Shown: piece by piece, positions 7,610 to 16,020 of the stretch | How positions within the stretch are numbered: the stretch's first letter is position 1 | How the letters are laid out: every line of letters starts with the position of its first letter | NCBI GenBank assembly: GCA_002493305.1 | Contig: DKYJ01000010.1 | Location: forward strand, 25,198 to 54,351 | Source: Clostridiales bacterium UBA7103 | GTDB lineage: Bacteria; Bacillota; Clostridia; Oscillospirales; Oscillospiraceae | Direction: 5' to 3' | DNA: 29,154 nucleotides | The notes under the pieces: generated by a model | Told to the model about the DNA's origin: nothing | The model's database searches: none | What the model saw: the letters and a program-made list of their open reading frames with translations, nothing else | Translations under genes and position numbers: made by a program

Positions 7610-8989
7610 ATGAATGAGGAGCTTCGCCGGGATATTGACAGCTTTGCTGAAAAAAACCGGGAGAATATTATAAGGGATATTTCACGCCTTGTGGCGGTGA
7701 ACAGCGTTGCCGGGGAGAGCGAGGAGGGAGCCCCTTACGGCTCCGGCCCTGCCGAGGCGTTGAGGGTGGCTTTTGACATAGCCCATGAGCTGGGGCTGGA
7801 GACCGCAAGCTATGAGGGCAAAATGGGCTGTGCAATGACCGGTGCGGGGGACAGATACCTTGCAACCATCACTCATCTGGACATCGTCCCCGCAGGGGAC
7901 GGCTGGTCAGGAGATCCTTTCACGCTGAGCGAGCGTGAGGGCTATTTGATAGGCCGCGGTGTTATGGACGATAAAGGCCCGTCTGTTCTCTGCCTTTATG
8001 CGCTGAAATATCTCAAGGAGCGGGACATAGAGCTTAAATATCCGATTCGCGCGCTGCTCGGCTTGTCCGAGGAGACGGGCATGGACGATGTGGTCTACTA
8101 TCTTGATAATTACCCCGCGCCTCTTTTCTGCTTCAGCCCTGACGCAAATTTCCCTCTCTGCAATGGGGAAAAAGGCGGCTTCCATGGCAGAATTATCTCA
8201 AAGATCGCCCTTGATAATATTATCGACATTCAGGGCGGCATTGCGGGCAACGTTATCCCGGATAAGGCCTGCGCCACTGTTAAAGCTCAAAGCCTTCGAT
8301 CGACCGAGCGCGTCGAGGCTGTCAGGAAGAGCGACGGCGTGTGGGAGCTTCACGCACGCGGCATAGGAGGGCACGCCTCTCAGCCGGAGGGGACGATAAA
8401 CGCAATTGGCCTTCTTGTGGACTATATGTTTGAAAACGATTTGCTCCGGGGCGAGGAGAAGTCGTTGTTTGAGCTCTTCGCTTTGATGCACAGAGCGTCG
8501 GACGGCTCTCTGCTGGGTATAGATGCCAGTGACGATGCCTTTGGGCCGCTGACGGTCATAGGCGGAGTTATCGGCGTTGAGGACGGACATATCTTCCAAA
8601 CTGTTGACAGCCGTTATCCGACAAGCACCGACGGCGGGCGTATAGCCGCACGGCTGCAGGAGCTTGCCGGAAATCTTGCGCAGGTCATCACCGACAGCGA
8701 CTCCGTGCCTTTTTACATGAGTATTGATAACCCGGCGGTGCAGGTGTGCATCAACGCCTATAACACGATAACCGGTGAAAACGCCAAGCCCTATACCATC
8801 GGCGGCGGCACCTATGCAAGGCAGTTCCCCAACGCTGTATCTTTCGGGCCGGAGCACCCGGAGCGGCCCCAGCCGGATTTCGCAGGGCCGATACACGGCG
8901 CGGACGAGGCTGCCAGCGTTGAGTTTTTCATGGAGACGCTCAAGGTCTATATCCTCGCGCTGCTGGAGCTTGAAAAACTGGAGTTCTGA
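7610..8989 (+). CDS. M20 family metallo-dipeptidase (PepV/Sapep type)
   Basis: 459-residue cytoplasmic dipeptidase, expected to release amino acids from dipeptides using two metal ions. Metal and catalytic residues are visible: His89-x-Asp91 in THLDIVPAGDGW, Asp120 in GRGVMDDKGP, Glu154-Glu155 in SEETGMDD, Asp178 in SPDANFP and His429 near the C-terminus in GPIHGADE. The middle section (GGHASQPEGTINAIG) is the lid/dimerisation region of the M20 fold. The length matches PepV-like enzymes (about 460-470). AGGAGG at 7595-7600 favours the ATG at 7610 (9-base spacing) over the ATG at 7604 (3 bases). It has its own promoter and is followed by a GC-rich hairpin, so it seems to be a single gene. All key residues are present. 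It could be any M20 dipeptidase of broad specificity. Confidence 0.88.
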   Translation: MNEELRRDIDSFAEKNRENIIRDISRLVAVNSVAGESEEGAPYGSGPAEALRVAFDIAHELGLETASYEGKMGCAMTGAGDRYLATITHLDIVPAGDGWSGDPFTLSEREGYLIGRGVMDDKGPSVLCLYALKYLKERDIELKYPIRALLGLSEETGMDDVVYYLDNYPAPLFCFSPDANFPLCNGEKGGFHGRIISKIALDNIIDIQGGIAGNVIPDKACATVKAQSLRSTERVEAVRKSDGVWELHARGIGGHASQPEGTINAIGLLVDYMFENDLLRGEEKSLFELFALMHRASDGSLLGIDASDDAFGPLTVIGGVIGVEDGHIFQTVDSRYPTSTDGGRIAARLQELAGNLAQVITDSDSVPFYMSIDNPAVQVCINAYNTITGENAKPYTIGGGTYARQFPNAVSFGPEHPERPQPDFAGPIHGADEAASVEFFMETLKVYILALLELEKLEF

Positions 8990-9008
8990 TTTTGTTGTCA
9001 AAACAGTT

Positions 9009-9036
9009 CCCCCGCCTGATGAAACGGGGGCGGGGG
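9009..9036 (+). terminator. GC-rich hairpin after the dipeptidase gene
   Basis: CCCCCGCC pairs with GGCGGGGG around a 12-base loop, 20 bases after the stop. A strong T-run is missing (CAGCTTAATTTA follows), so termination efficiency is doubtful. Confidence 0.4.
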
Positions 9037-9062
9037 CAGCTTAATTTATGGTTTTAGCCTTG

Positions 9063-9107
9063 TTTTTTACATTTTTTTAACCTTTGTGTTTTAAGGGGAA
9101 GTATAAT
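9063..9107 (+). promoter_or_regulatory. Possible activated promoter of the first two-component operon
   Basis: A perfect TATAAT (9102-9107) has no acceptable -35 at 16-18 bases. Upstream, TTTTTAC (ending 9070) and TTTTAAC (ending 9081) repeat with an 11-base period, followed by TTTTAAG (9089-9095). This is the layout of OmpR/PhoB-type regulator sites, so autoregulation is possible. The region is T-rich, which lowers confidence. Confidence 0.35.
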
Positions 9108-9142
9108 AATAAAAGAAGATAATACAAAGGAGAGCGTTTGAT

Positions 9143-9826
9143 ATGAGTAAGCGTGCGCTGATTGTTGAAGACGATGCAAATATAGCGGAGCTGCTGCGCC
9201 TGTATCTGGGAAAGGACGGATTTGAGGTCATGATAGCGGCTGACGGAGGGAAAGCGGAGTCAATATTTGACCTGTTTGCCCCGGATGTTGTGCTGCTTGA
9301 CATTATGCTGCCTGTGAAGGACGGCTGGCAGGTCTGCCGGGATATCCGAAAAAAGTCCTCCGTGCCTATAATAATGCTCACTGCAAAGGGCGAAACTAAT
9401 GACAAGGTCAGTGGCCTTGAGATGGGGGCGGACGATTATGTGACCAAGCCCTTTGAGGTTAAGGAGCTGCTGGCCCGTGTACACGCGGTCATGCGCCGCA
9501 CCGATGCAGACGCTCCGGTGGAGAAGAAGCTGGTCTTTGATAAAATGACGATCAACCTCGACTCCTATGAGCTTATTGTCAATGGCAAAAAGGTTGACAC
9601 CCCGCCAAAAGAGATGGAGCTTCTGTATCATCTGGCTTCCTCACCAAACCGGGTCTTTACCAGAAATCAGCTTTTGGACGAGGTTTGGGGCTTTGACTAT
9701 TTCGGTGACTCGAGGACAGTTGATGTCCATGTCAAGCGCCTGAGAGAGAAGCTGGAGGGCGTGTCAGACAAATGGAGCCTGAAAACCGTCTGGGGAGTGG
9801 GCTATAAGTTTGAGCTGCTCAGCTGA
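9143..9826 (+). CDS. OmpR/PhoB-family response regulator
   Basis: 227-residue DNA-binding regulator. The receiver domain (about 1-115) has the acidic pair Asp10/Asp11 (IVEDDAN), phospho-acceptor Asp53 (VVLLDIMLP), Thr80 (MLTAKG) and Lys102 (DYVTKPF). The winged-helix domain (about 128-227) ends with the typical RTVDVHVKRLREKL and TVWGVGYKF stretches. The ATG at 9143 follows AAAGGAGA at 9126-9133. The partner kinase starts 7 bases after its stop, and an HtrA-type protease follows the kinase. I infer an envelope-stress regulator by analogy with CssRS-htrA in Bacillus. The targets are not proven from sequence. Confidence 0.92.
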   Translation: MSKRALIVEDDANIAELLRLYLGKDGFEVMIAADGGKAESIFDLFAPDVVLLDIMLPVKDGWQVCRDIRKKSSVPIIMLTAKGETNDKVSGLEMGADDYVTKPFEVKELLARVHAVMRRTDADAPVEKKLVFDKMTINLDSYELIVNGKKVDTPPKEMELLYHLASSPNRVFTRNQLLDEVWGFDYFGDSRTVDVHVKRLREKLEGVSDKWSLKTVWGVGYKFELLS

Positions 9827-9832
9827 AGGACT

Positions 9833-11275
9833 ATGAAAAGTATCTATTTGCGCAATTTCAGCGCCACAGCGCTGATGGTATTCATTTGCTTTCTGGTAAT
9901 AACCCTTTCCTTTCTGGGAATCGGGCGCAATTATCTTCTCAATGAATACCGCCTGCAAATGAACGCCGCGGCAGAAGAAGTTGCCCATACGGCCTCTGTT
10001 TTTTCGGGAAATGAGGACTCTCTTTCCTCATGGCCGTTGGCAATGTCACTTAGCTCTATTGCCGCTTCAACAGGCAACCAAGTGCTGATTGCGGATATAA
10101 GCGGGCACATAGTCTCATGCTCGGACAAGGCGCCTACCTGCGAGCACATGGGCGTCGCGATACCTGAGCAGTTTATCGACCACCTTGAGAAGGCTGGCGT
10201 CTATAACTGCAAAAGCGACATCGGTGGGCTTTTTAAGTCTGAGCGCTATATCGCCGCACGGCTCATCAGTTCTCCTATCAACGGGGAGAGCATAGGCTAT
10301 GTAATGGTGTGCAAGAGCATGGATAATATCCTCGGCGCCTGGTCGGCTTTTCTCACGGTGGCGATGATAGTCACCATCGGTGTGTTTTTCGCGGCGATGC
10401 TGACGGCGCTGGTTTATTCAAAACGTATGGCAAGGCCGCTTGATGAGATAGCCGCCGCCTCCCGCAAATTTGCAAGAGGGGATTTCTCTGTCCGCGTCCG
10501 GCAGCAGGATGACCCCACTGACGAGATGGGCGCGCTTATTGATTCCTTCAACAAAATGGCGGACTCTCTGGAGCAGGCTGAAAACCGCCGCAGCGAATTC
10601 ATTGCCAATATCTCCCATGAGCTCCGCACTCCCATGACCACCATTTCCGGCTTTGCCGACGGTATTTTGGACGGTACCATACCCAAAGAGGACGAAGATA
10701 AGTACCTCATCTCCATCAGAGATGAGACCCGCCGCCTGTCAAGGCTCGTTAGGGATATGCTCAGGGTCTCCCAAACAAAGTCCTCTTCCGCCGACCCCAA
10801 CCGCCGCACGGTGTTCGATTTGACGGAGCTTATATTGCAGACGCTTCTGAGCTTTGAGAGCCGTGCAACGGCGAAAAATCTTGACGTCGACCCTCAGCTT
10901 CCCGAGAATCACATCATGGTCAAGGCCGACAGAGACGCCATCACTCAGGTCATATATAATTTGCTTGATAACGCGGTGAAGTTTGCAAAGCCCGGCAGCT
11001 GCCTGATTTTGCGGCTTTATAAGGACAGCGGCAAGGCCTATGTCTCCATAAAGGACTTTGGCGAGACTATCCCGCCGGACGATCTGCCTTTTATCTTTGA
11101 CCGCTTCCACAAGTCTGACCGCTCGCGCAGCATGGATAAGGACGGCGTGGGGTTGGGGCTGTATCTTGTGAAGACCATCATCAACAGCCACGATGAGGAT
11201 ATTGCCGTGCGCAGTGAAAACGGCATGACGGAGTTCGTGTTTACGCTGGCTCTGGCTGAAAAGCAAAAACAGTAA
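9833..11275 (+). CDS. Sensor histidine kinase with extracytoplasmic domain and HAMP
   Basis: 480-residue membrane kinase. Transmembrane helices lie at about 11-30 and 171-194 and enclose an outside domain of roughly 140 residues with Cys96, Cys103 and Cys126. A HAMP linker (about 195-250) follows. The phospho-acceptor His262 is in ISHELRTPM. The ATP-binding domain has the N-box NLLDN (376-380), KDFGETIP (407-414) and GVGLGLYLVK (438-447). It is coupled to the response regulator gene directly upstream. The ribosome site (GAAGGA, 9825-9830) is only 2 bases from the ATG, so translation may depend on ribosomes finishing the regulator gene. The signal is unknown; the adjacent protease suggests misfolded exported protein or cell-wall damage. 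Confidence 0.92.
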   Translation: MKSIYLRNFSATALMVFICFLVITLSFLGIGRNYLLNEYRLQMNAAAEEVAHTASVFSGNEDSLSSWPLAMSLSSIAASTGNQVLIADISGHIVSCSDKAPTCEHMGVAIPEQFIDHLEKAGVYNCKSDIGGLFKSERYIAARLISSPINGESIGYVMVCKSMDNILGAWSAFLTVAMIVTIGVFFAAMLTALVYSKRMARPLDEIAAASRKFARGDFSVRVRQQDDPTDEMGALIDSFNKMADSLEQAENRRSEFIANISHELRTPMTTISGFADGILDGTIPKEDEDKYLISIRDETRRLSRLVRDMLRVSQTKSSSADPNRRTVFDLTELILQTLLSFESRATAKNLDVDPQLPENHIMVKADRDAITQVIYNLLDNAVKFAKPGSCLILRLYKDSGKAYVSIKDFGETIPPDDLPFIFDRFHKSDRSRSMDKDGVGLGLYLVKTIINSHDEDIAVRSENGMTEFVFTLALAEKQKQ

Positions 11276-11318
11276 ATTTATGCCGGAGGGTCTGACCGCC
11301 GGTCAATGAGGATAGATT

Positions 11319-12620
11319 ATGAGCGATAATGATTTTTATCAGGAGCAGAACTGGTATAATACCGGGACATACCAGCCTGATGAGCTGCCGTCTGCCCCGG
11401 TTCAGAGCGCGAAAAAGCCAAAGAACAAAAAGAAGCGGAACTACCGCATAGCGGGAGCCATCTGTGTGTTGCTGGTGCTGATAGTTGCCACATCCCTTGC
11501 CTTCGGCGGCGACAGAGAGGGTATAGTCATCAGCGATAAGCCCGCCCAGAGCGGGGACGGCTTTTCCGAGGGTTTTTCAGATGATTTTGAGGAGTTTTTC
11601 AAGAACTACTATACCGGTGTTGACCTCCAGCGTACAGATATAAATATTCCCCGCGCGGATCTGCCTGACTATGCCATGGAGCTTCAGACCCATGAGGGGG
11701 AGGAGATGAGCTTAAAAGAGCTCTACGAGCGCTGCGCCCCCTCAGTTGTGGCCATTTCCGGTTATAAGGACGGGCAGAACGGCTATAACTGGGGCACTGG
11801 AGTTGTTCTGTCTGAGGACGGATTGATCCTCACCAACACCCATGTGATCGATGGATGCGACAGCGCGAAGGTCACTCTCAGCGACGACAGAGAGCTTGAC
11901 GCAAAGCTTGTTGGCGCTGACGGGATAAGTGATCTCGCGGTGCTTAAAATCGAAGCCGAGGGTTTGACACCTGCCAAATTCGGAGAGAGCGGGAGTTTGC
12001 AGGTGGGGGAGAGTGTGGCCGCAATCGGCAATCCCCTCGGAGAAACCTTCCGCAGCACTCTGACCGATGGCATTATCTCCGCCATTGAGCGCGGCATAAG
12101 CTATCAGGGGCACAGCATGACCCTTTTGCAGACCAATACCGCCATCAACGAGGGCAACTCCGGCGGCGCGCTGTTTAATATGTACGGGCAGGTCATCGGA
12201 ATCACAAATATGAAGATGATGTCAAGTTACTCGAGCATTGAGGGCATCGGCTTTGCGATCCCTTCAAGCACCGTGCGCAATGTGGTCAACGCTATCGCTA
12301 AGGACGGCGAGGTCAAGGGCAGGACTTCCATCGGCATCACCGTGGGTGCTGTCCCGGCCGAGGCAGCGGAGCACTATGAGCTGCCCGAGGGGCTGTACGT
12401 CTCCGATGTGGCAGAGGGCTCAGACGCAGAAAAACAGGGGATAAAGGTCGGGGATATCATTACCGCTGTGAACGATATTCCTGTGCGCGTCACGACGGAT
12501 ATAAGCGCCATAAAGGACGAATTACAGGTCGGCGACAGCATGAAGTTCACCGTCTGGCGGGACGGTGAGACAATGGAATTTAATGTCCGGCTCATGGACA
12601 CAAACGATGTCTACGGGTGA
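11319..12620 (+). CDS. htrA: HtrA/DegP-type membrane-anchored serine protease
   Basis: 433-residue protease that degrades damaged exported proteins at the outer face of the membrane. The cytoplasmic N-terminus (1-42, Lys-rich at 32-40) leads into one membrane helix (about 43-63). An acidic linker precedes the trypsin-like domain (about 130-325) with the full triad: His175 (TNTHVID), Asp205 (ISDLAVLK) and Ser281 (EGNSGGALFN). A single PDZ domain fills about 337-427. Length and single PDZ match Gram-positive HtrA. The ATG at 11319 follows GAGGA at 11308-11312. It lies 43 bases after the kinase stop with no strong terminator between, so it is probably expressed with the two-component genes. It ends at a strong bidirectional terminator. 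Confidence 0.92.
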   Translation: MSDNDFYQEQNWYNTGTYQPDELPSAPVQSAKKPKNKKKRNYRIAGAICVLLVLIVATSLAFGGDREGIVISDKPAQSGDGFSEGFSDDFEEFFKNYYTGVDLQRTDINIPRADLPDYAMELQTHEGEEMSLKELYERCAPSVVAISGYKDGQNGYNWGTGVVLSEDGLILTNTHVIDGCDSAKVTLSDDRELDAKLVGADGISDLAVLKIEAEGLTPAKFGESGSLQVGESVAAIGNPLGETFRSTLTDGIISAIERGISYQGHSMTLLQTNTAINEGNSGGALFNMYGQVIGITNMKMMSSYSSIEGIGFAIPSSTVRNVVNAIAKDGEVKGRTSIGITVGAVPAEAAEHYELPEGLYVSDVAEGSDAEKQGIKVGDIITAVNDIPVRVTTDISAIKDELQVGDSMKFTVWRDGETMEFNVRLMDTNDVYG

Positions 12621-12625
12621 AAAAT

Positions 12626-12661
12626 AAAAAAATCTCTGTGCGACTGCACAGAGATTTTTTT
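12626..12661. terminator. Bidirectional intrinsic terminator
   Basis: AAAAAAATCTCTGTGC pairs with its exact complement around GACT, giving A-runs and T-runs on both sides. It separates the convergent htrA-like gene and the EamA gene and overlaps the stop codon of the latter (12660-12662). Confidence 0.88.
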
Positions 12662-13541
12662 ATGCTTTCTTTTTCTTAAAAAAGCTGCCGCCGGTTTCGG
12701 AAATAAGCACAGACACAAAAATCAGCACAAAGCCCAGCACCAGCTTGAAGGTCATCTGCTCATGGTAGAAGATGATAGAGATAAGCGTGCCGAATACGGA
12801 TTCCAGCGTCATGATGACGGCAGTGGTCGAGGAGGGGGTGTACTTCATACCCCAGGCCTGGAGAAAGAAGCAGACTGCTGTGCACATCACGCTCAGATAT
12901 GCGATGCTGAGCCATGCTCCGCCGGGGAGATTCTGGGGCGGCTGCTCAAATATGAGTGCGCCCACCCAGCAGGCCAGAGCCGCCGCCGCGAACTGCACTG
13001 TGGAAATGGACAGCGCGTCGCATTTTCCGGCGTATTGCTCCATCATGATTATCTGCAGCCCGTAAAACACACCGCAGCAGAGCGTGAGCACATCACCAAT
13101 GTTCACTCTGCCGCTGATATCGCTCAGGGACACAAAGCCAATGCCCGTTATGCAAAGCAGCGCCGCGATGATATTTGCCGCGGTTGGCCTGCGCTTATAT
13201 ATGCCCCAGGCCATGAAGGGAACGAGGACGCAATAAGTCGCGGTGAGAAAGGCGTTTTTGCCGGGGGTTGTGTATTTTAGCCCATAGGTCTGCACAATGT
13301 ACGCCGTGGCGAGACAGAACCCCATCATAACGCTGCCGCGAAAAACCTGCTTATCCATTTTGAAAAGCTTATGGTTCGCGGCAAGCCCCAGCAGCAGCGC
13401 CGAGACAGTGAAACGGATCGACATTATCCAGAATGTGCCGATATTATCGAGGGTACTCTTAAGGATAACAAAAGATGTGCCCCAAATCAGAGTCGTGGCG
13501 AAAATCGCGGCTCTGCCAAGAATTGCTTTTTTGCCAGTCAT
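12660..13541 (-). CDS. EamA/DMT-family transporter (RhaT-like)
   Basis: 293-residue membrane protein with about ten hydrophobic helices, consistent with two EamA repeats (about 10-140 and 150-283). It begins with the typical LGRAAIFATTLIWGTSFVILK segment and has SRFTVSAL-like and WAxxLGE-like positions in relaxed form (MSIRFTVSALLLG; MTLESVFGTLIS). Substrates in this family are usually amino acids, metabolites or toxic compounds; none can be named here. The start at 13541 lies 4 bases after the stop of the helicase gene, and its ribosome site (AAGGA) is inside the helicase 3' end, so translation is coupled to it. The link to DNA repair is probably only transcriptional. The polybasic C-terminus (FFKKKKA) is cytoplasmic. 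Confidence 0.85.
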   Translation of the reverse strand: MTGKKAILGRAAIFATTLIWGTSFVILKSTLDNIGTFWIMSIRFTVSALLLGLAANHKLFKMDKQVFRGSVMMGFCLATAYIVQTYGLKYTTPGKNAFLTATYCVLVPFMAWGIYKRRPTAANIIAALLCITGIGFVSLSDISGRVNIGDVLTLCCGVFYGLQIIMMEQYAGKCDALSISTVQFAAAALACWVGALIFEQPPQNLPGGAWLSIAYLSVMCTAVCFFLQAWGMKYTPSSTTAVIMTLESVFGTLISIIFYHEQMTFKLVLGFVLIFVSVLISETGGSFFKKKKA

Positions 13542-13545
13542 AAAT

Positions 13546-15921
13546 TTATTCCTTAGTCATATACTGCGCGGCGGCACGGAGCATGAATTTTTTCCTGACG
13601 CCGCCATCAAATTCAATTTCTATAAAATGATCCCCGCCCATGGGCTTCATGCTCAGGATAACACCGTTGCCGAACACCTTGTGCTTTATTCTGTCCCCGG
13701 CGGCAAAGTCTGCTCTTGTGGGGGAGGAAGGGGTTTTAGGCGCGCTGGGCGTGGGGCCGACATATCTCGGCTGCTTGACAGGAGCGTATTCCTCATGGCC
13801 GAAATTCACCGTGCGATCCCCGTAGGAGTAGCCCTTGGGGATGTTTTTGTTGTTGATATCCGCATCCGGTATCTCGTCGACAAAGCGGGAGACGCGGTTG
13901 GAGGTTGTTCGCCCGAAGAGCATGCGCTGCCGCGCACAGACAAGATACAGCTGCTCCATTGCCCGTGTGATGGCCACATAGCACAGCCGGCGCTCTTCCT
14001 CCATCTCCTCCGGCTCACCAATGGCGCGAAGACCCGGAAAGATGCTCTCCTCCATGCCGACGATGAACACCGTTGGAAACTCAAGCCCTTTTGCGCTGTG
14101 CATGGTCATCAGCACCACGCAGTCGCTCTCTGCGTCATAGCTGTCCATGTCGCTGTAAAGGGCCACATTTGCAAGGTATCCGTCAAGGGTCATGTCGCCC
14201 GTCTCATTCATGTAGCTTATTATGCTGCTCTTGAGCTCCTGCACATTCTCGGCGCGCGCCGAGTCCTTTGGGTCTGTGGAGCTTTGCAGGGTTAGGAGAT
14301 ACCCTGTCTTTTCAAGCACCTCGTCATACAGCGCGTCGGGGCTGTTATTTTCGCTGAATGCGCGCAGTTCTTTTATCATGCCTGCAAACTGCCGCATACG
14401 CAGGGCGGGGCGGGACAGCTCCGGATATAAGTCCGCGTGGTCAATGATATCAAAAAGACTGCAAGCGTTTTCTGCCGCAAGCTGCTGGGCGATCTCAATG
14501 CTCCGCGCGCCGATGCCGCGCGCCGGGGTGTTGATTATACGCGTCAGGCGCAAATCGTCCGACGGCGCGGCGACAACACATAGATAGGAGAGAACGTCCT
14601 TTATCTCCGCGTGGTCGAAGAAGCGGTTGCCGCCCACAACACGGTAGGGGATACCGCTGCGCTTGAAAGCAAACTCAAGCTGACTGGCCTGCGCGTTCAT
14701 GCGGTATAACACAGCGAAATCCCGGAAGTTCTGCCCGTGGCTGCGCCCGTCCATAATGGCGTAGGCCACATACTGGGCCTCTTCGTGTTCATTGTCGGCA
14801 ACATACAGCTCCAGCTTATTACCGCCGGATTTTTTTGTCCACAGCTCCTTGCCCTTGCGGCCAAGATTATTGCGGATAACTGCGTTTGCGGCGGATAGAA
14901 TATGACCGGTGCTGCGGTAGTTCTGTTCAAGGCGGATAGTGCGGCAGCCTTCAAACTGCCGCTCAAAGGAGAGAATGTTCTCAATTGTCGCTCCGCGGAA
15001 TTTATATATACTCTGGTCATCATCACCCACAACGCAGATATTCCCATGCCCGCCGGCCAAATTGGAGGCAAGCAGATATTGCAGGTGGCTCGTGTCCTGA
15101 TACTCGTCGATGAGCACATAGCGAAAGCGACGCTGCCAGTACCGGCGCACGTCCTCCTCCCGCTCAAGCAGGAGCACGGTGTTAAATATCAAATCGTCGA
15201 AATCCATGGCGTTTGCCGCAAAAAGCCGTCGGGAGTACTCACTGTATACCTCTCCGATCTTCGTCCGGCGCATATCTCCGCTGGCGCGGGCATTGAAAAG
15301 ATAGTCGCTTGCCGCGACGCGGGAGTCCTTTGCGCGGCTTATCTCGGCAAGGATGGCTTTGGGAGGGAAGCTCTTATCGTCAAGCTCCATATCCTTTATT
15401 ATGCGCTTCATGAGGCTCTGGCAGTCAGAGGTGTCATAAATCGTGAAGCTGCCGGAGTAGCCAAGGCGCTCAGCGTCCCGCCGGAGTATGCGCACACAGG
15501 CGGAATGAAAGGTGCAGGCCCAGATATCGTTTGCCTCAGCGCCCAACATACGGCCAAGGCGCTCTTTCAGTTCGTCAGCCGCCTTGTTGGTGAAAGTGAT
15601 GGCCAGTATACGCCATGGCTCAACAGGGTCAAGGGGCGCCGCGGCGCGGGCGGACTCTCCGCCTGCGCGCAAAAGCTTGAGCTGCTCCTCGTCCGCATCG
15701 GGCGGCAGCTCATCACTGTCGGAGGCTCTGCCGTAACGCAGGAGATTGGCGATGCGGTTTATAAGAACCGTGGTTTTGCCGCTGCCGGCGCCTGCAAGAA
15801 TAAGCAGGGCGCCCTCGGTACAGAGCACCGCCTCCTGCTGCATGGGATTGAGCGCGGAAAAATCGGCGCGAATGACCTCGCGCCGGGCCGCTATGTAGTT
15901 TTTTTCAAATTCAGTCATCAT
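13546..15921 (-). CDS. pcrA: UvrD/PcrA-type DNA helicase
   Basis: 791-residue SF1A 3'-5' helicase for nucleotide excision repair and for clearing replication-transcription conflicts. Seen in order: the Q-motif region LNPMQQEAV (24-32), Walker A AGAGSGKT (43-50), motif Ia ITFTNKAADEL, Walker B LIDEYQDTS, motif III VGDDDQSIYKFRGA, motif IV LEQNYRST, motif V MTMHSAKGLEF and motif VI RRLCYVAITRA. The C-terminal tail (about 730-791) carries DRIKHKVFGNGVIL, the Tudor-like RNA-polymerase-binding region of PcrA. An insertion of about 40 polar residues (64-103) follows motif I, which explains the length above the usual 720-750. No ribosome site precedes the start (MMTEF); see the promoter entry. EamA follows in the same operon. 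Confidence 0.95.
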   Translation of the reverse strand: MMTEFEKNYIAARREVIRADFSALNPMQQEAVLCTEGALLILAGAGSGKTTVLINRIANLLRYGRASDSDELPPDADEEQLKLLRAGGESARAAAPLDPVEPWRILAITFTNKAADELKERLGRMLGAEANDIWACTFHSACVRILRRDAERLGYSGSFTIYDTSDCQSLMKRIIKDMELDDKSFPPKAILAEISRAKDSRVAASDYLFNARASGDMRRTKIGEVYSEYSRRLFAANAMDFDDLIFNTVLLLEREEDVRRYWQRRFRYVLIDEYQDTSHLQYLLASNLAGGHGNICVVGDDDQSIYKFRGATIENILSFERQFEGCRTIRLEQNYRSTGHILSAANAVIRNNLGRKGKELWTKKSGGNKLELYVADNEHEEAQYVAYAIMDGRSHGQNFRDFAVLYRMNAQASQLEFAFKRSGIPYRVVGGNRFFDHAEIKDVLSYLCVVAAPSDDLRLTRIINTPARGIGARSIEIAQQLAAENACSLFDIIDHADLYPELSRPALRMRQFAGMIKELRAFSENNSPDALYDEVLEKTGYLLTLQSSTDPKDSARAENVQELKSSIISYMNETGDMTLDGYLANVALYSDMDSYDAESDCVVLMTMHSAKGLEFPTVFIVGMEESIFPGLRAIGEPEEMEEERRLCYVAITRAMEQLYLVCARQRMLFGRTTSNRVSRFVDEIPDADINNKNIPKGYSYGDRTVNFGHEEYAPVKQPRYVGPTPSAPKTPSSPTRADFAAGDRIKHKVFGNGVILSMKPMGGDHFIEIEFDGGVRKKFMLRAAAQYMTKE

Positions 15922-15928
15922 GGGAGAG

Positions 15929-15957
15929 ATTTTACCATATTAAGCCTTGTTTAACAA
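15929..15957 (-). promoter_or_regulatory. Promoter of pcrA, predicted leaderless
   Basis: On the minus strand TTGTTA (15957-15952), a 17-base spacer and TAAAAT (15934-15929) form a good promoter. Only 7 bases (CTCTCCC) separate the -10 from the first ATG at 15921, so transcription should begin at or next to the start codon. No Shine-Dalgarno sequence is present. Confidence 0.55.
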
Positions 15958-15959
15958 GG
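15945..15959. promoter_or_regulatory. Palindromic operator candidate between divergent promoters
   Basis: CCTTGTT-T-AACAAGG is a perfect 7-base inverted repeat with a 1-base centre. It covers the pcrA -35 and sits 10 bases upstream of the -35 of the divergent response-regulator promoter. No T-run follows, so a protein-binding site is more likely than a terminator. Confidence 0.5.
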
Positions 15960-15969
15960 GAAAAATCGG

Positions 15970-15998
15970 TTGAAAAAATATGACGCGGGTGATATGCT
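15970..15998 (+). promoter_or_regulatory. Sigma-A-type promoter of the second response regulator
   Basis: TTGAAA (15970-15975) and TATGCT (15993-15998) are separated by exactly 17 bases. Transcription would begin near 16005, just before the ribosome site AAAGGAG (16008-16014). Confidence 0.7.
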
Positions 15999-16020
15999 TT
16001 TGTGCATAAAGGAGCATACT

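Noticed and set aside
14902..15954. 350-codon plus-strand open frame antisense to pcrA
   Set aside because: The opposite strand encodes every helicase motif in order; the antisense product resembles no protein I know and has no ribosome site.
15970..16020. Upstream TTG start of the second response regulator
   Set aside because: It lies in the -35 element; receiver domains begin at the MKTIAVIDDD position.
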